The translations under genes and the position numbers were made by a program. Shown piece by piece: positions 16,944 through 25,125 of a stretch of DNA of 64,000 nucleotides (within the stretch, counting starts at the first letter, position 1; the number at the start of each line of letters is the position of its first letter). The stretch lies in contig NZ_PPHG01000089.1 of assembly GCF_002904295.1 (NCBI RefSeq), positions 1 through 64,000 on the forward strand, written 5' to 3'. The notes under the pieces were generated by a model, which saw only the letters and a program-made list of their open reading frames with translations, searched no databases and had not been told where the DNA came from. Source of the DNA: Amycolatopsis sp. CA-128772. GTDB lineage: Bacteria; Actinomycetota; Actinomycetes; Mycobacteriales; Pseudonocardiaceae.

Positions 16944-17876
16944 TCAGCTGGAGTCGTCGTGGTTGGCCGCGCGTCTCGTGCGTCGGCGGGCGCTGCCGGC
17001 CCGCGAGAGCAAGGGCAGCCGACGGGTCCGCTGGGGTAGCACGCGCCAGGACCGGAGCAGGTGTTCGGCGGGTGAGCGCAGTGATGGCGGCGTCACGTAT
17101 TCGGTGACGCCCTGCACCGCGAGGTCGCGGTTGTGCGGGAAGAACACGGCCTCGGGTAGCAGGACGTTGGTGCGACGGCCCGCGGTACCGGCTACGCCTT
17201 CGGGCCACCGGCGGGCGCCCACGACCAGCAATCGCGTGGGCGGGGTGACCGCGCCTGCACGGACCCATGGCTCGAGGCGGGCCAGGACTTGTTCGGCGTG
17301 CGCGAGTCCGGGCACTGTGGGCCGCACCACCAGCGCGGGAATCGGTGATGGGCTGCCAGTGCGCAGCCACTGCCCCGGTCCGAGAGCAGGGTCGGTTGCC
17401 AGGCGCCACGGGTCGTGGCCGATGTCGACCACGGTCGCGTCCACACTCCAACTGCCGCCGGGATGCCAGTACGGCGGCGGCGGAAACAACACCGGCTCCC
17501 CGGTGGCCTCCGCGACGTCGAGGCGCGCCAGGATCGCCCGCGCCCGCCGGGAGAACCGGACGCCGGCCGCAGGACCGGGCCCGTTCCGTCGTGGCCCGTC
17601 GGCCCGCGCAGCGCGCCCCAGTCCGGAGCGGACCGGATCGCCCGCGTCGACAAGCAGAACGGAACGCCCCGCCAGCTGGAGCGCATCGGCTATCGCGACA
17701 GCAGTGCTCGTGGCCCCGGCCCCGGGCGATGCAGCCATGATTGGCACAATCCGGCCGAATGGCGACCAGTCGAGCAGCTCGACCGCCGCCTCCGCGGGTG
17801 TGGCTTTCTGCTTCTCGGTCGCCGGTGAGTCCACACGGGAGTCAGTGTCCTCGGGTAGGTTCTCGGCTGGGGTCAT
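16944..17876 (-). CDS. ParA/MinD-like protein with degenerate P-loop
   Basis: 310 residues, start MTPAENLPED at ATG 17876, supported by GGGAGG six nt upstream. After a disordered acidic N-terminus the sequence IVPIMAASPGAGATSTAVAIADAL, then VLLVDAGDP, reads as the P-loop, helix 1 and beta-strand 2 of ParA/MinD ATPases. Compared with KGGVGKTT the loop is SPGAGATS: both the signature lysine and the P-loop lysine are missing. A later strand (ATVVDIGHDPW) fits the second switch region. The C-terminal 40 residues are strongly basic. It heads the transfer operon, 91 nt before the small membrane protein, so it may position the transfer machinery without ATP hydrolysis (inference). Confidence 0.7.
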   Translation of the reverse strand: MTPAENLPEDTDSRVDSPATEKQKATPAEAAVELLDWSPFGRIVPIMAASPGAGATSTAVAIADALQLAGRSVLLVDAGDPVRSGLGRAARADGPRRNGPGPAAGVRFSRRARAILARLDVAEATGEPVLFPPPPYWHPGGSWSVDATVVDIGHDPWRLATDPALGPGQWLRTGSPSPIPALVVRPTVPGLAHAEQVLARLEPWVRAGAVTPPTRLLVVGARRWPEGVAGTAGRRTNVLLPEAVFFPHNRDLAVQGVTEYVTPPSLRSPAEHLLRSWRVLPQRTRRLPLLSRAGSARRRTRRAANHDDSS

Positions 17877-18113
17877 GACGAGCCTCCCTTCAGCGATGTC
17901 GGTGCGCCGGTGAAGGGTGCGGCGGTCACAGCGGGACCGTGCTCCAACCCCCTGTACGGGGTGGCGTGGGTTGCTTTCTCTCAGTGAACCGAAGATACTG
18001 TCAACATGTGTGGCTCTTTGCATTCGATGGTAGACGGAACCTTCGATGTGTCAAACACGATCCATCACGGCGAAGTCTGAACCGGACGGTCACGAAACTG
18101 GGCGGGGTGCGGT
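17877..18113. promoter_or_regulatory. Divergent promoter region, transfer operon versus XRE-like regulator
   Basis: 237-nt gap between the ParA-like gene and a divergent regulator. TTGACA is present on the minus strand (complement of 17999-18004) but no convincing -10 follows at 16-18 nt. An inverted repeat ACCCC-CTGTAC-GGGGT sits at 17947-17962, between that box and the operon start, and is a possible operator. The 17985-18060 stretch is clearly AT-richer than the genes on either side. Confidence 0.4.
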
Positions 18114-18761
18114 GTGGGGCGACGGTATGAGGACGAACCGGTCTTCGACAGCTGGGGATCGACCTCGCCCGAACTCCTGGACTCGCCGATCCCGCACCGC
18201 CCCTACGCTGCCCAGCAGCAGCTCACCCTCGACCTGCTCGACCTGGACACCTTCGCCGAGCGGTTGACGTATCTGTTTGAGCACGAATCCACCTACTACG
18301 TGCTTGACGGTGAGCCCGTTGTCGATCCCGACGAAATTGCCCATCTAGCCGCCGGTGAGAAGCCCGGGTTTCGAAGTTTTGTCGCGCGGGTCCCCCTGGT
18401 GGCACGATGGGTTCAGGCACGTAGTGGAGTGCCTGTTACCAGACAGGCCTTGCAGAACTTCAAGGGCGGGATCCGTGAAAATACCCGTCCGTCGATTACC
18501 CGAGGCTTGGCCGCGTTCTGGCGAATCCATCGAGACCTGCTCGACCCCCACGTCGCGGCCGCGGAGTTCGAAGTGCCCTACGACGAGACTGACCGCCGAG
18601 CGCACGAGCTGATGATCGAGATCGGCGGGGTCGGCGTCAACGCCCGGACGATCGCCAGCCGTCTGGACGGAGCTCACGAAGCGGACAAGCAGCTGTTGCT
18701 GAAGGTGCTGGAACGGATCGCCCGGAGCCGCCGTGACCCCGGCCAGGAGCGACCCGGCTGA
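18114..18761 (+). CDS. Divergent XRE/EspR-like helix-turn-helix protein
   Basis: 215 residues. FAERLTYLFEHES near residue 47 and, further on, SGVPVTRQALQNFKGGIREN followed by SITRGLAAFWRIHRDLLDP match the layout of actinobacterial XRE-like regulators (first helix, turn-recognition region 'T..A.....G...NP', third helix ending in a 'FF.V....FLD'-like strand), though at low similarity. A C-terminal helical extension of 70 residues may oligomerise. The GTG start at 18114 is weakly supported by upstream G-rich sequence. It is adjacent to, and convergent with, the 7-TM and metalloprotease genes, a trio repeatedly seen together in actinobacteria (memory, not searched). Confidence 0.55.
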   Translation: MGRRYEDEPVFDSWGSTSPELLDSPIPHRPYAAQQQLTLDLLDLDTFAERLTYLFEHESTYYVLDGEPVVDPDEIAHLAAGEKPGFRSFVARVPLVARWVQARSGVPVTRQALQNFKGGIRENTRPSITRGLAAFWRIHRDLLDPHVAAAEFEVPYDETDRRAHELMIEIGGVGVNARTIASRLDGAHEADKQLLLKVLERIARSRRDPGQERPG

Positions 18762-18787
18762 CAGTCCGACGCCCCGCGTCTCCGCCA

Positions 18788-20005
18788 TCACGTCCGGTTG
18801 CCGGCGGCACGCTGTCGCGGTCCCATCTTCGTTGCCAGCCGTTGGACCCGGCGCTCGCTCAGCGCGTCACCGACAGCGGCCAACCAGACCCGTCGCGTGC
18901 CGTCGTCGACGCGCAGACGCTCGGTTTCCGGCCACCACACCTCCGCGTCCTCAGCATTGTCGGTGCCGCCATCGCAGATGGGCTCGTGCGACGGGTGCGA
19001 CAAGTGCGCGACGAGGGCGGCGATCGCAATCTCGATCTCGACGGCGGTGGCCATCGGTTCGATATCCAAACCGTAGACAAGTTTGAGGTCCTGCAGCTCG
19101 TGCCGGATCGCGCAGCACGTCGCAGCGTCGATCAACTGGTCCACGATGAGCAACGCGTCCTCGATTTCGACCAGTTGCTGGAGCTGGGTCAACGGGGGCC
19201 GGCGGCGGCTGGTGAGGAGAATCCGCGTGCGTCGCCACAGGCGTTCGACCGCGGCGTCCTGGCGTTGCGTGCGGCGCCGGTCGCGTCGCTCGAACATCGT
19301 GCGGGTCGCTGCGGCGAACGCCGAGCCCAGGATGAACAGCAGCAGGCCGGCGGCATCGGTGAACACTCCGAAGTGACTGCCCCGGGGCACATGGTGCGGG
19401 TCGGCCAGCAGCCGGAGTGCGCCGCCGAAGCGCCAGCACAGCCCGACCAGCGACACCGCGATACCCAGCTGGGCCAGGGCGACGCCGCCTCGGACCCCGG
19501 CTACCTCGCCCGCGGCCACCACGGTCAGGCCGAGCAGCAGCAGGGCGAGCCAGGCGACCATATAGCCCAGGTAGGTCGCGCTGTAGAGCTGGGAAGGCAG
19601 TGTCGCGTTGCGGGGTGAGGCGAAGAAGGAGGTGTGCGCGCCGGCCAGCACGTAGAGAGTGACCATCGCCGCGGCGCAGGCCACGAAGATCGTGACCACG
19701 CCGGGCAGGGGAAGGCGCAGCTGTCCAAGGGTGTGCAGGAACGCGGCGACGAAGACCATCGCCAGCATCCCGAGCACGTGGTGGACGACGATCGCCACGT
19801 TGCGTAGCCCGGTCAGGGCATCGGCCCAGTCCAAGGTCATTGGGTCGCCGGCCGCCATGGACAGGGCCATGCACGCGATGCCAGCCGTCAACAGGTGGCG
19901 GCTGAGGGTGTAGCCGACACCGCGGTTGACCAACACCTTCCGGGCTGACTCCGCCACACCCGCAGCGGCGGCGCCGTACCAGAGGACGGTGACCGCGTCA
20001 GCCAT
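18788..20005 (-). CDS. MAB_1171c-family seven-TM membrane protein with cytoplasmic DUF6545 tail
   Basis: 405 residues from MADAVTVLWYG. The first 245 residues carry about seven transmembrane segments (ALSMAAGDPMTL region, HHVLGMLAMVFVAAFLH, GVVTIFVACAAAMVTLYVLA, MVAWLALLLLGLTVVAA, GLLLFILGSAFAAA). The C-terminal 160 residues are soluble and helical (RRDRRRTQRQDAAVERLWRR, VEIEDALLIVDQLID). Family members are labelled putative transporters but have no demonstrated function; the layout equally suits a receptor. The ATG at 20005 overlaps the metalloprotease stop by 8 nt, so the two are co-translated. Confidence 0.75.
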   Translation of the reverse strand: MADAVTVLWYGAAAAGVAESARKVLVNRGVGYTLSRHLLTAGIACMALSMAAGDPMTLDWADALTGLRNVAIVVHHVLGMLAMVFVAAFLHTLGQLRLPLPGVVTIFVACAAAMVTLYVLAGAHTSFFASPRNATLPSQLYSATYLGYMVAWLALLLLGLTVVAAGEVAGVRGGVALAQLGIAVSLVGLCWRFGGALRLLADPHHVPRGSHFGVFTDAAGLLLFILGSAFAAATRTMFERRDRRRTQRQDAAVERLWRRTRILLTSRRRPPLTQLQQLVEIEDALLIVDQLIDAATCCAIRHELQDLKLVYGLDIEPMATAVEIEIAIAALVAHLSHPSHEPICDGGTDNAEDAEVWWPETERLRVDDGTRRVWLAAVGDALSERRVQRLATKMGPRQRAAGNRT

Positions 20006-20480
20006 CGGCGCACAGGTGGCGACGGGCTCCGAAAGCGGCACGCAGGGCCGTGCGGCCCGGAGGGAGCTGGCGGTCGCGGTGGCGCGCGGTCCCGGCCCGT
20101 ACGTGCGCCTGCAGCAGGTCGGCGAACTGTTCGGCTTCGAGCTCGTGCTGGTTGCCGGTGCTCGTGCGGCGGCGGCAGACGTAGTCGCCCGGGTGGTCCA
20201 GCAGCCAATGCCCGATCTCGTGGGAGACGATGTGAAACACGTGCGTCGGGACGGCGGCGGCCGCGACCCCGAGCAGACACTCTGTCCGCATGCGCATCAT
20301 CAGGCCGCTGGTCCCGCTGCGCCCGGTCGCCATTCGCCCCAGGACGACGGTCATTCCCCGTTGCTTCCCGAGTGCCTTGAGGAAGGCGCGTAGCTCGAAC
20401 GGGTACCGAATCGGCAGCGTGGCGATGATGCTTTCGCAGCGCCGGCAGAATTCCACGTCATCGTTTGTTGCGTGATTCAA
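19998..20480 (-). CDS. ImmA/IrrE-type zinc metallopeptidase
   Basis: About 160 residues with the zinc-protease motif HEIGHWLLDH, a downstream glutamate cluster (NQHELEAEQFADLLQ) that supplies the third ligand, and a preceding strand PTHVFHIVS. ImmA/IrrE enzymes cleave XRE-type repressors to trigger derepression, classically in ICEBs1. A TTG at 20480 with AGGGGAG just upstream is the preferred start; a GTG at 20519 would add 13 residues but lacks a ribosome site. It is coupled to the 7-TM protein and stands next to an XRE-like gene, so a membrane signal, protease, repressor pathway is a reasonable hypothesis. Confidence 0.78.
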   Translation of the reverse strand: MNHATNDDVEFCRRCESIIATLPIRYPFELRAFLKALGKQRGMTVVLGRMATGRSGTSGLMMRMRTECLLGVAAAAVPTHVFHIVSHEIGHWLLDHPGDYVCRRRTSTGNQHELEAEQFADLLQAHVRAGTARHRDRQLPPGRTALRAAFGARRHLCADG

Positions 20481-20519
20481 CTTTCTCCCCTGGATGTTGT
20501 CGATCCTGCCGGCCCCCAC

Positions 20520-20775
20520 CGGCCCTGGTCTGCCCGTGCCACGATGGATCTTCTTCGGAGCAGTTCACAGCGTTGCCGCCATCCTGACGGACGCGACAGA
20601 CCTCAGACGCACGAATACGCTCGCCGGATCCCGCAGTCTTCGATTGCGGGGGTCATGCGGGGGCGTTTGCGGTCGTTGCGGGGTCCCTGCGGGTCCGCAT
20701 ATTCCCCCCGGGAGGCCGCATTCTTGCCTGGTGCAGGGTTGATTCCCGAGGCTGCGGCCGACTAGTCAGGACGTC
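20520..20775. promoter_or_regulatory. Divergent metalloprotease/P450 intergenic region
   Basis: 256 nt without a gene. It separates two divergent transcription units and must hold both promoters, but no clear -35/-10 pair is visible. CAGGA four nt before the ATG at 20776 is the only ribosome-site candidate for the P450. Confidence 0.3.
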
Positions 20776-22011
20776 ATGGTGCTGAATTCGGGGGACGCGC
20801 CGACGCGCGAGACTGACACTGATCTGATGACGTTGGCATGGGGGTTCAATCATCTTGATCCGGCGGTCGCCCAGACGGCGTACGAGACGCTGGGGGCGAT
20901 CCGGCGGGGGTGTCCGGTCGCGCGCAGCGGTGAGCTGGACGGGTTCGTGCTGGTCACCGGCTATGACGAAATCCGCGAGGCCGCGCAGGCGCCGGAACGG
21001 TTTAGTGCCTACGTCGACGGGCTGGGTGCGTCGGCGGTGGTCACCGAGTTGCGGGAGGCGGTGGCACCGATGTTCGAGACCGACGCGGAGCACCATCACC
21101 AGTGGCGGCGCGCGCTGGCGACCTTCTTCACCCCGGCGGCCGCGGCGGCTCAGCAGCAGTACGTGCGGGCGATCTGCCGGGAGACGCTGCAGGAACTGAT
21201 CCCTCGGGGCGCGGGAGACCTGGTCGCCGGCTATACCCAGCAGGTGCCGCCGCTGGTGATCGGGCGGGTCCTCGGGCTAGGCGAGCTGGAGCGTGCGTGG
21301 CTTTCGGAGCATGTCCGTGCGCTCTACGGCGCCCAGACGTTGACCGACACCCAGCAGATCGGCCGGGTGTACGCGGACTTCCTGCTCGAGCAGATCCGCG
21401 ACCGCCGCGCCCATCCCGGCTCCGACCTGCTCTCGTGCATGGTCACCACCGACGTCGACGGGCGTACCACCGGCGAGGACGAGCTGGTCAAGATGACCAT
21501 GCTGATGGTCGCGGCCGGGCACCTGACCACCGCCGACGCCTGCGCCACCGCGACTTTGCAGCTCCTGGAACATCCTGCGCTGCGCGAGCTCGTGGCGGCC
21601 GACTCCGGGTTGCTGGAGGCGTTCGTCGAGGAGCTGGTCCGGCACGAACCAGCCGTCGCGGCCACCGGCCGCACGGCCACCACCGACACCTACCTCGGCA
21701 GGATGCCGCTCTCACCTGGGGACCGGCTGTTGCTGGCCTGGGGCAGCGCCAACCGCGATGAGCGCCACTTCGCCGACGGCGACGTTTTCCGGCTCCATCG
21801 CGAGCGCACCCCGACACCGCACCTGGGCTGGGGGGCCGGCGAGCACCGCTGCCTCGGCCGGCACATGGCCCGGGTCGAGGTGCGGGTCATGCTGGAGGAG
21901 CTGCTGCGTGCGGTCCCGGATGTCCGGCTGCAGCCGCACGCGAACGTGCGGCGCACGTTCGGGGTCATCCGCGGTGTGGCGGCGCTTCCGGTGCAGTGGA
22001 GCCATCGCTAG
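20776..22011 (+). CDS. Cytochrome P450 with non-canonical I-helix and heme motifs
   Basis: 411-residue soluble bacterial P450. The heme thiolate is Cys359 in GWGAGEHRCLG; the usual Phe of FGxGxHxC is Trp here. The ExxR motif is ELVR in VEELVRHEP. The oxygen-activating I-helix reads AAGHLTT (residues 246-252), with Leu250 where most P450s carry Asp or Glu before the conserved Thr, hinting at unusual proton delivery or peroxide-type chemistry. No ferredoxin gene adjoins it. Its 3' end overlaps the convergent LuxR regulator by 47 nt. Substrate unknown; placement among regulators and biosynthesis-like genes suggests tailoring of a small molecule (inference). Confidence 0.92.
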   Translation: MVLNSGDAPTRETDTDLMTLAWGFNHLDPAVAQTAYETLGAIRRGCPVARSGELDGFVLVTGYDEIREAAQAPERFSAYVDGLGASAVVTELREAVAPMFETDAEHHHQWRRALATFFTPAAAAAQQQYVRAICRETLQELIPRGAGDLVAGYTQQVPPLVIGRVLGLGELERAWLSEHVRALYGAQTLTDTQQIGRVYADFLLEQIRDRRAHPGSDLLSCMVTTDVDGRTTGEDELVKMTMLMVAAGHLTTADACATATLQLLEHPALRELVAADSGLLEAFVEELVRHEPAVAATGRTATTDTYLGRMPLSPGDRLLLAWGSANRDERHFADGDVFRLHRERTPTPHLGWGAGEHRCLGRHMARVEVRVMLEELLRAVPDVRLQPHANVRRTFGVIRGVAALPVQWSHR

Positions 22012-24328
22012 CCGCCATGTACGCCTGATACCACTCGGCGAGCTCGGTGCGGCCGCCCCGCAGGTTGAGGTGTCGGTAGATCTTCGTCAGGTCGCCTTCG
22101 ACCGTCCGCGCCGACACGTGCAGGGCAGCGCCGATCTCGATATTCGACTTCTCGTCGCCGACCATGCGCGTGATTTGCCACTGTCGCGGGGTCAGAGGCG
22201 GCGAGGTGGGGTCGGTGTCGCCGAGGGCGAAGGCCACGATGCGGTCGTCGCGCCATCGAGCGCCGGCAGCTCGTGCCGCCTCGAATGCCTCCTCGCCGAT
22301 GCCTGCCTTCTCTGCGGTGCCGTGGATGATCGCGTCGTTCGCGATGTCGCGATGGTGGCGCCATCCGGGCAGGCCGTTGAACCGGACGCCGTGGCGGGCC
22401 TGCAGGCTGTCCGAGCCGCCATACAAGTGGGCAGCGCCGAGGAGATCGCCTGCCAGCACGCGTTTGCGGGCTTCCTCTTCCACACCCCAGGCGGGGCCCC
22501 ACAGGTCGCCGAGTCTCACCTGCGCGCGCAGCGCGTTGCGGGCGCTGGCCTGCGGCTGTGAGCCTTCGGGCAGACCGCGGGTCCATTCCGCCCAGGTGAT
22601 CGCCCATTCCGCGCCGCTGGCGTGGGCGGCATCAAGGCACCACCCCGACATGCGGTCGGCCTCCTCGACCGGACCGAGCAAGCCGGCGGTGAACGCGTGA
22701 AACAGCCCCGCCATGTATTCCGAGCCGTGGGCGCCGGCCGCACGGAATCCCTCGCGGGCCGCTTCCAGCTTTGCGTAGCCGCTGCGCGACCCGAGGGCCA
22801 GCGCGTCGTAGCTGCCGTCGATGAACTGCACCGCCGGGGCGTTCTCGATGCCCATCTGGCGGGCGAGGTCCAGGCACTCGTCGCGGTGGGCCTTGCCGCG
22901 TTCGCGCGTGCCGAGTGCGATCCAGATCCAGCCGACCATCGCCAGCGCTGAGACTCGCATCGGCGCGGGCTCGGCGAGACCCGCTTGCAGGAGCTTCTCG
23001 ACCTGTCGGCAGACAGGGATTTCCGTGGCGAAGAAGAACGGTGCGCGGGTGCGCAGCAGGTCGAACATGATCGTCAGCCCGCGTTCCACCTGCCCGCGCT
23101 CGGCGCACCAGTTCACCACCGCCGTGATGTTGCCGGCCTCGGCGTTGACCCCGGTCAGCCAGCACATCTCGTCCGGACCGAACCAGCCTTCAGCCGCGTC
23201 CCGCACCAGTTGTGCGACCCACGCGCAAAGGCGTTCTTCGATCGCGTCCTGGTCACCGAAGCGTCGCAGGCGCCGGCGGCCGTACTCGCGCAGGTAGTTG
23301 TGCTGCCGGTAGCGGCCGTCCGCCGATGCGCCTTCGATGATCGAGTGCCGGACCAAGTAATCCAGGGTCGTCAGAATCACGGCACGGTCGACGACGGTGT
23401 CCGCGCAGACCCGCTCGGCCGCCTCGAGTGTGAAGCCGCCGGTGAACACCGTCAACCTCGCCCACACTCGCTGCTGGACCTCAGTGCACAGCTTCCAGGA
23501 TTCGCCGATCGCCGCGTCGAGGGCCAGGTGATGAGCTTGGACTCCGCGGGTGCCCGGGGCGTATTTCAAGGCGGATCCGCCTTCCAGGCGTTCGAACACC
23601 ACGCGGGGCGATCGTCCGGTGCTCAGCTGGGCCGCGACGAGTTCCAGGATGAGCGGGATCCCGTCGGACCAGCGGACCAGGCCAACGATGGCCGACCAGT
23701 CGTCGTCGGCGGTCAGCGGACGTCCGGCCAGGGCAGCGCGGTCCTGCAGCAGCTTCACCGCGTCGCACTCTTCTGCTTCGACGCGGCCGGCGTTCTTGTC
23801 GGGGACATGGAGAGGGTTGAGGTGCACAATGCGTGCACCGTGAATCTCCAGCCAGGCGCGGCTGGTCGCGATGATCTGTAATTGCGGCGCCCGGTTGATC
23901 AACAGGTCGACGAGTTCCTGGATGGGCTCGAGCAGGTGTTCGCAGTTGTCCAGTACGAGCAGGACACTGTGGTCGCGCAGGAACTCGATCAGCACGTCCA
24001 GCGGCCGGGCGTCGGGCTGATGGTTTGCGACGCGTAGATCTGCGAGCAGCAAGTTGCAGATTCGCTCTACTGTCGTTTCGTTCCCGGGTTCATCGCTTAT
24101 TTCCGCGAGTCGGACGAAGGCAGCCGCGTCGTAGGCGTCGCAACGGTGTCCAAAGGCTTCTCCGGCCGCCCGCGTCTTTCCCACCCCGCCGCTGCCAGTC
24201 ACCACCACCAGAGGGTTGCCTTGGTCGACATAGCCCTCGATCTCAGTCACTTTCTGCGATTGACCGATGAGTGTCGTCGGGTAGGCCACACCCGGTATAC
24301 CGGCCCTCGGCAGCGGTCTACGCGCCAT
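21965..24328 (-). CDS. LuxR-family regulator with NB-ARC/STAND ATPase domain
   Basis: 787 residues from MARRPLPRAG (ATG 24328). The N-terminal signal-transduction ATPase has Walker A TGSGGVGKTR near residue 50 and Walker B LLVLDNCEHL near 125, followed by AP-ATPase-like winged segments (DGIPLILELVAAQL) and helical TPR-like repeats. The last 65 residues form a LuxR HTH (LTPRQWQITRMVGDEKSNIEIG ... VSARTVEGDLTKIYRHL). Such regulators activate biosynthetic or metabolic clusters in response to an unknown ligand. It faces away from the S53-peptidase operon across a 797-nt gap containing direct repeats and may control that operon. Confidence 0.88.
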   Translation of the reverse strand: MARRPLPRAGIPGVAYPTTLIGQSQKVTEIEGYVDQGNPLVVVTGSGGVGKTRAAGEAFGHRCDAYDAAAFVRLAEISDEPGNETTVERICNLLLADLRVANHQPDARPLDVLIEFLRDHSVLLVLDNCEHLLEPIQELVDLLINRAPQLQIIATSRAWLEIHGARIVHLNPLHVPDKNAGRVEAEECDAVKLLQDRAALAGRPLTADDDWSAIVGLVRWSDGIPLILELVAAQLSTGRSPRVVFERLEGGSALKYAPGTRGVQAHHLALDAAIGESWKLCTEVQQRVWARLTVFTGGFTLEAAERVCADTVVDRAVILTTLDYLVRHSIIEGASADGRYRQHNYLREYGRRRLRRFGDQDAIEERLCAWVAQLVRDAAEGWFGPDEMCWLTGVNAEAGNITAVVNWCAERGQVERGLTIMFDLLRTRAPFFFATEIPVCRQVEKLLQAGLAEPAPMRVSALAMVGWIWIALGTRERGKAHRDECLDLARQMGIENAPAVQFIDGSYDALALGSRSGYAKLEAAREGFRAAGAHGSEYMAGLFHAFTAGLLGPVEEADRMSGWCLDAAHASGAEWAITWAEWTRGLPEGSQPQASARNALRAQVRLGDLWGPAWGVEEEARKRVLAGDLLGAAHLYGGSDSLQARHGVRFNGLPGWRHHRDIANDAIIHGTAEKAGIGEEAFEAARAAGARWRDDRIVAFALGDTDPTSPPLTPRQWQITRMVGDEKSNIEIGAALHVSARTVEGDLTKIYRHLNLRGGRTELAEWYQAYMAASDGSTAPEAPPHRG

Positions 24329-24578
24329 GGCGCCGGCGCGTAGCACTATTCACGCCCGTGGTGCATCCTGCCGCGGCGTGCGTCGTCGACATTGCCCCTC
24401 CTCGTACCGTCCCTGCTCGTCACGGGCATCGATCGATGCTCGTACCAGCCGCTCGCCGACTAGAAACGCAGCATCTGAGGCGTGCCGCGCTCCGCGTCTT
24501 GTTTCGTACCACGGGTAGCACCGCGACCCTCAAGCATTAACCACGGGAACACTCAATCGAGTTAATCGCCAACAACCG

Positions 24579-24600
24579 AGCTACAGCACCTCAGCTACAG
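24579..24600. repeat. Direct repeat AGCTACAG, period 14 nt
   Basis: Two exact copies of AGCTACAG (24579-24586 and 24593-24600) separated by six nt in the gap between the divergent LuxR regulator and peptidase operon. Spacing of one to one and a half helical turns is compatible with a regulator-binding site. The regulator is not identified. Confidence 0.35.
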
Positions 24601-25125
24601 TGAGTAGCGAACGGCCCTTCGGTCGGTCGATCGAGAAGAGCCACACCGCGAAGATCACGAGAAGCGTCTAATTGCATACTTTCTGCAACATCAGGCAGGA
24701 GGGGCGCTCAGATAGACACAGGCAGTCCGCCAGGAGCAGACACACATGTTGACTTTTGCCGGGATCTGGTTATTGTTCGTTTCAGCAAGGCTGACCGTGT
24801 TCACGCCGGGGGAGGCGTGGTGCAGGCACGGTCGGCTGCCACGTTAGGACTGACACGTGCTCGCTTCGTCATTATTCCACGTTACGGCCCGCGGACCGCC
24901 GTTGTCGTGTCGATCCGACGACGACCCCCGATGTAAATTCTCTGCGGTCGCACCGCGGCCGTCACCATGACCAGACCCGCAGGGCCGGTCCACCTCATCT
25001 GAAGTCTCCGCTCAGCCTCTTCGCGTTTTCCTGGCTGCGGCACGAGGCACGCCCTTCAGCCCGCCCGTCACTCGACGGGCATCCGCGCTGGACGGCTTTC
25101 CCTTTTCATACAAGGAGAAACCTCG
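24601..25125 (+). promoter_or_regulatory. Long leader/promoter region of the S53 peptidase operon
   Basis: No gene seen. It is AT-richer than its flanks. TTGACT (24749-24754), a 16-nt spacer and TATTGT form a plausible sigma-70-type promoter about 350 nt before the peptidase, leaving a long 5' leader. AGGAG eight nt before ATG 25126 is the ribosome site. Lower GC makes this a likely Lsr2-bound region (inference). Confidence 0.4.
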
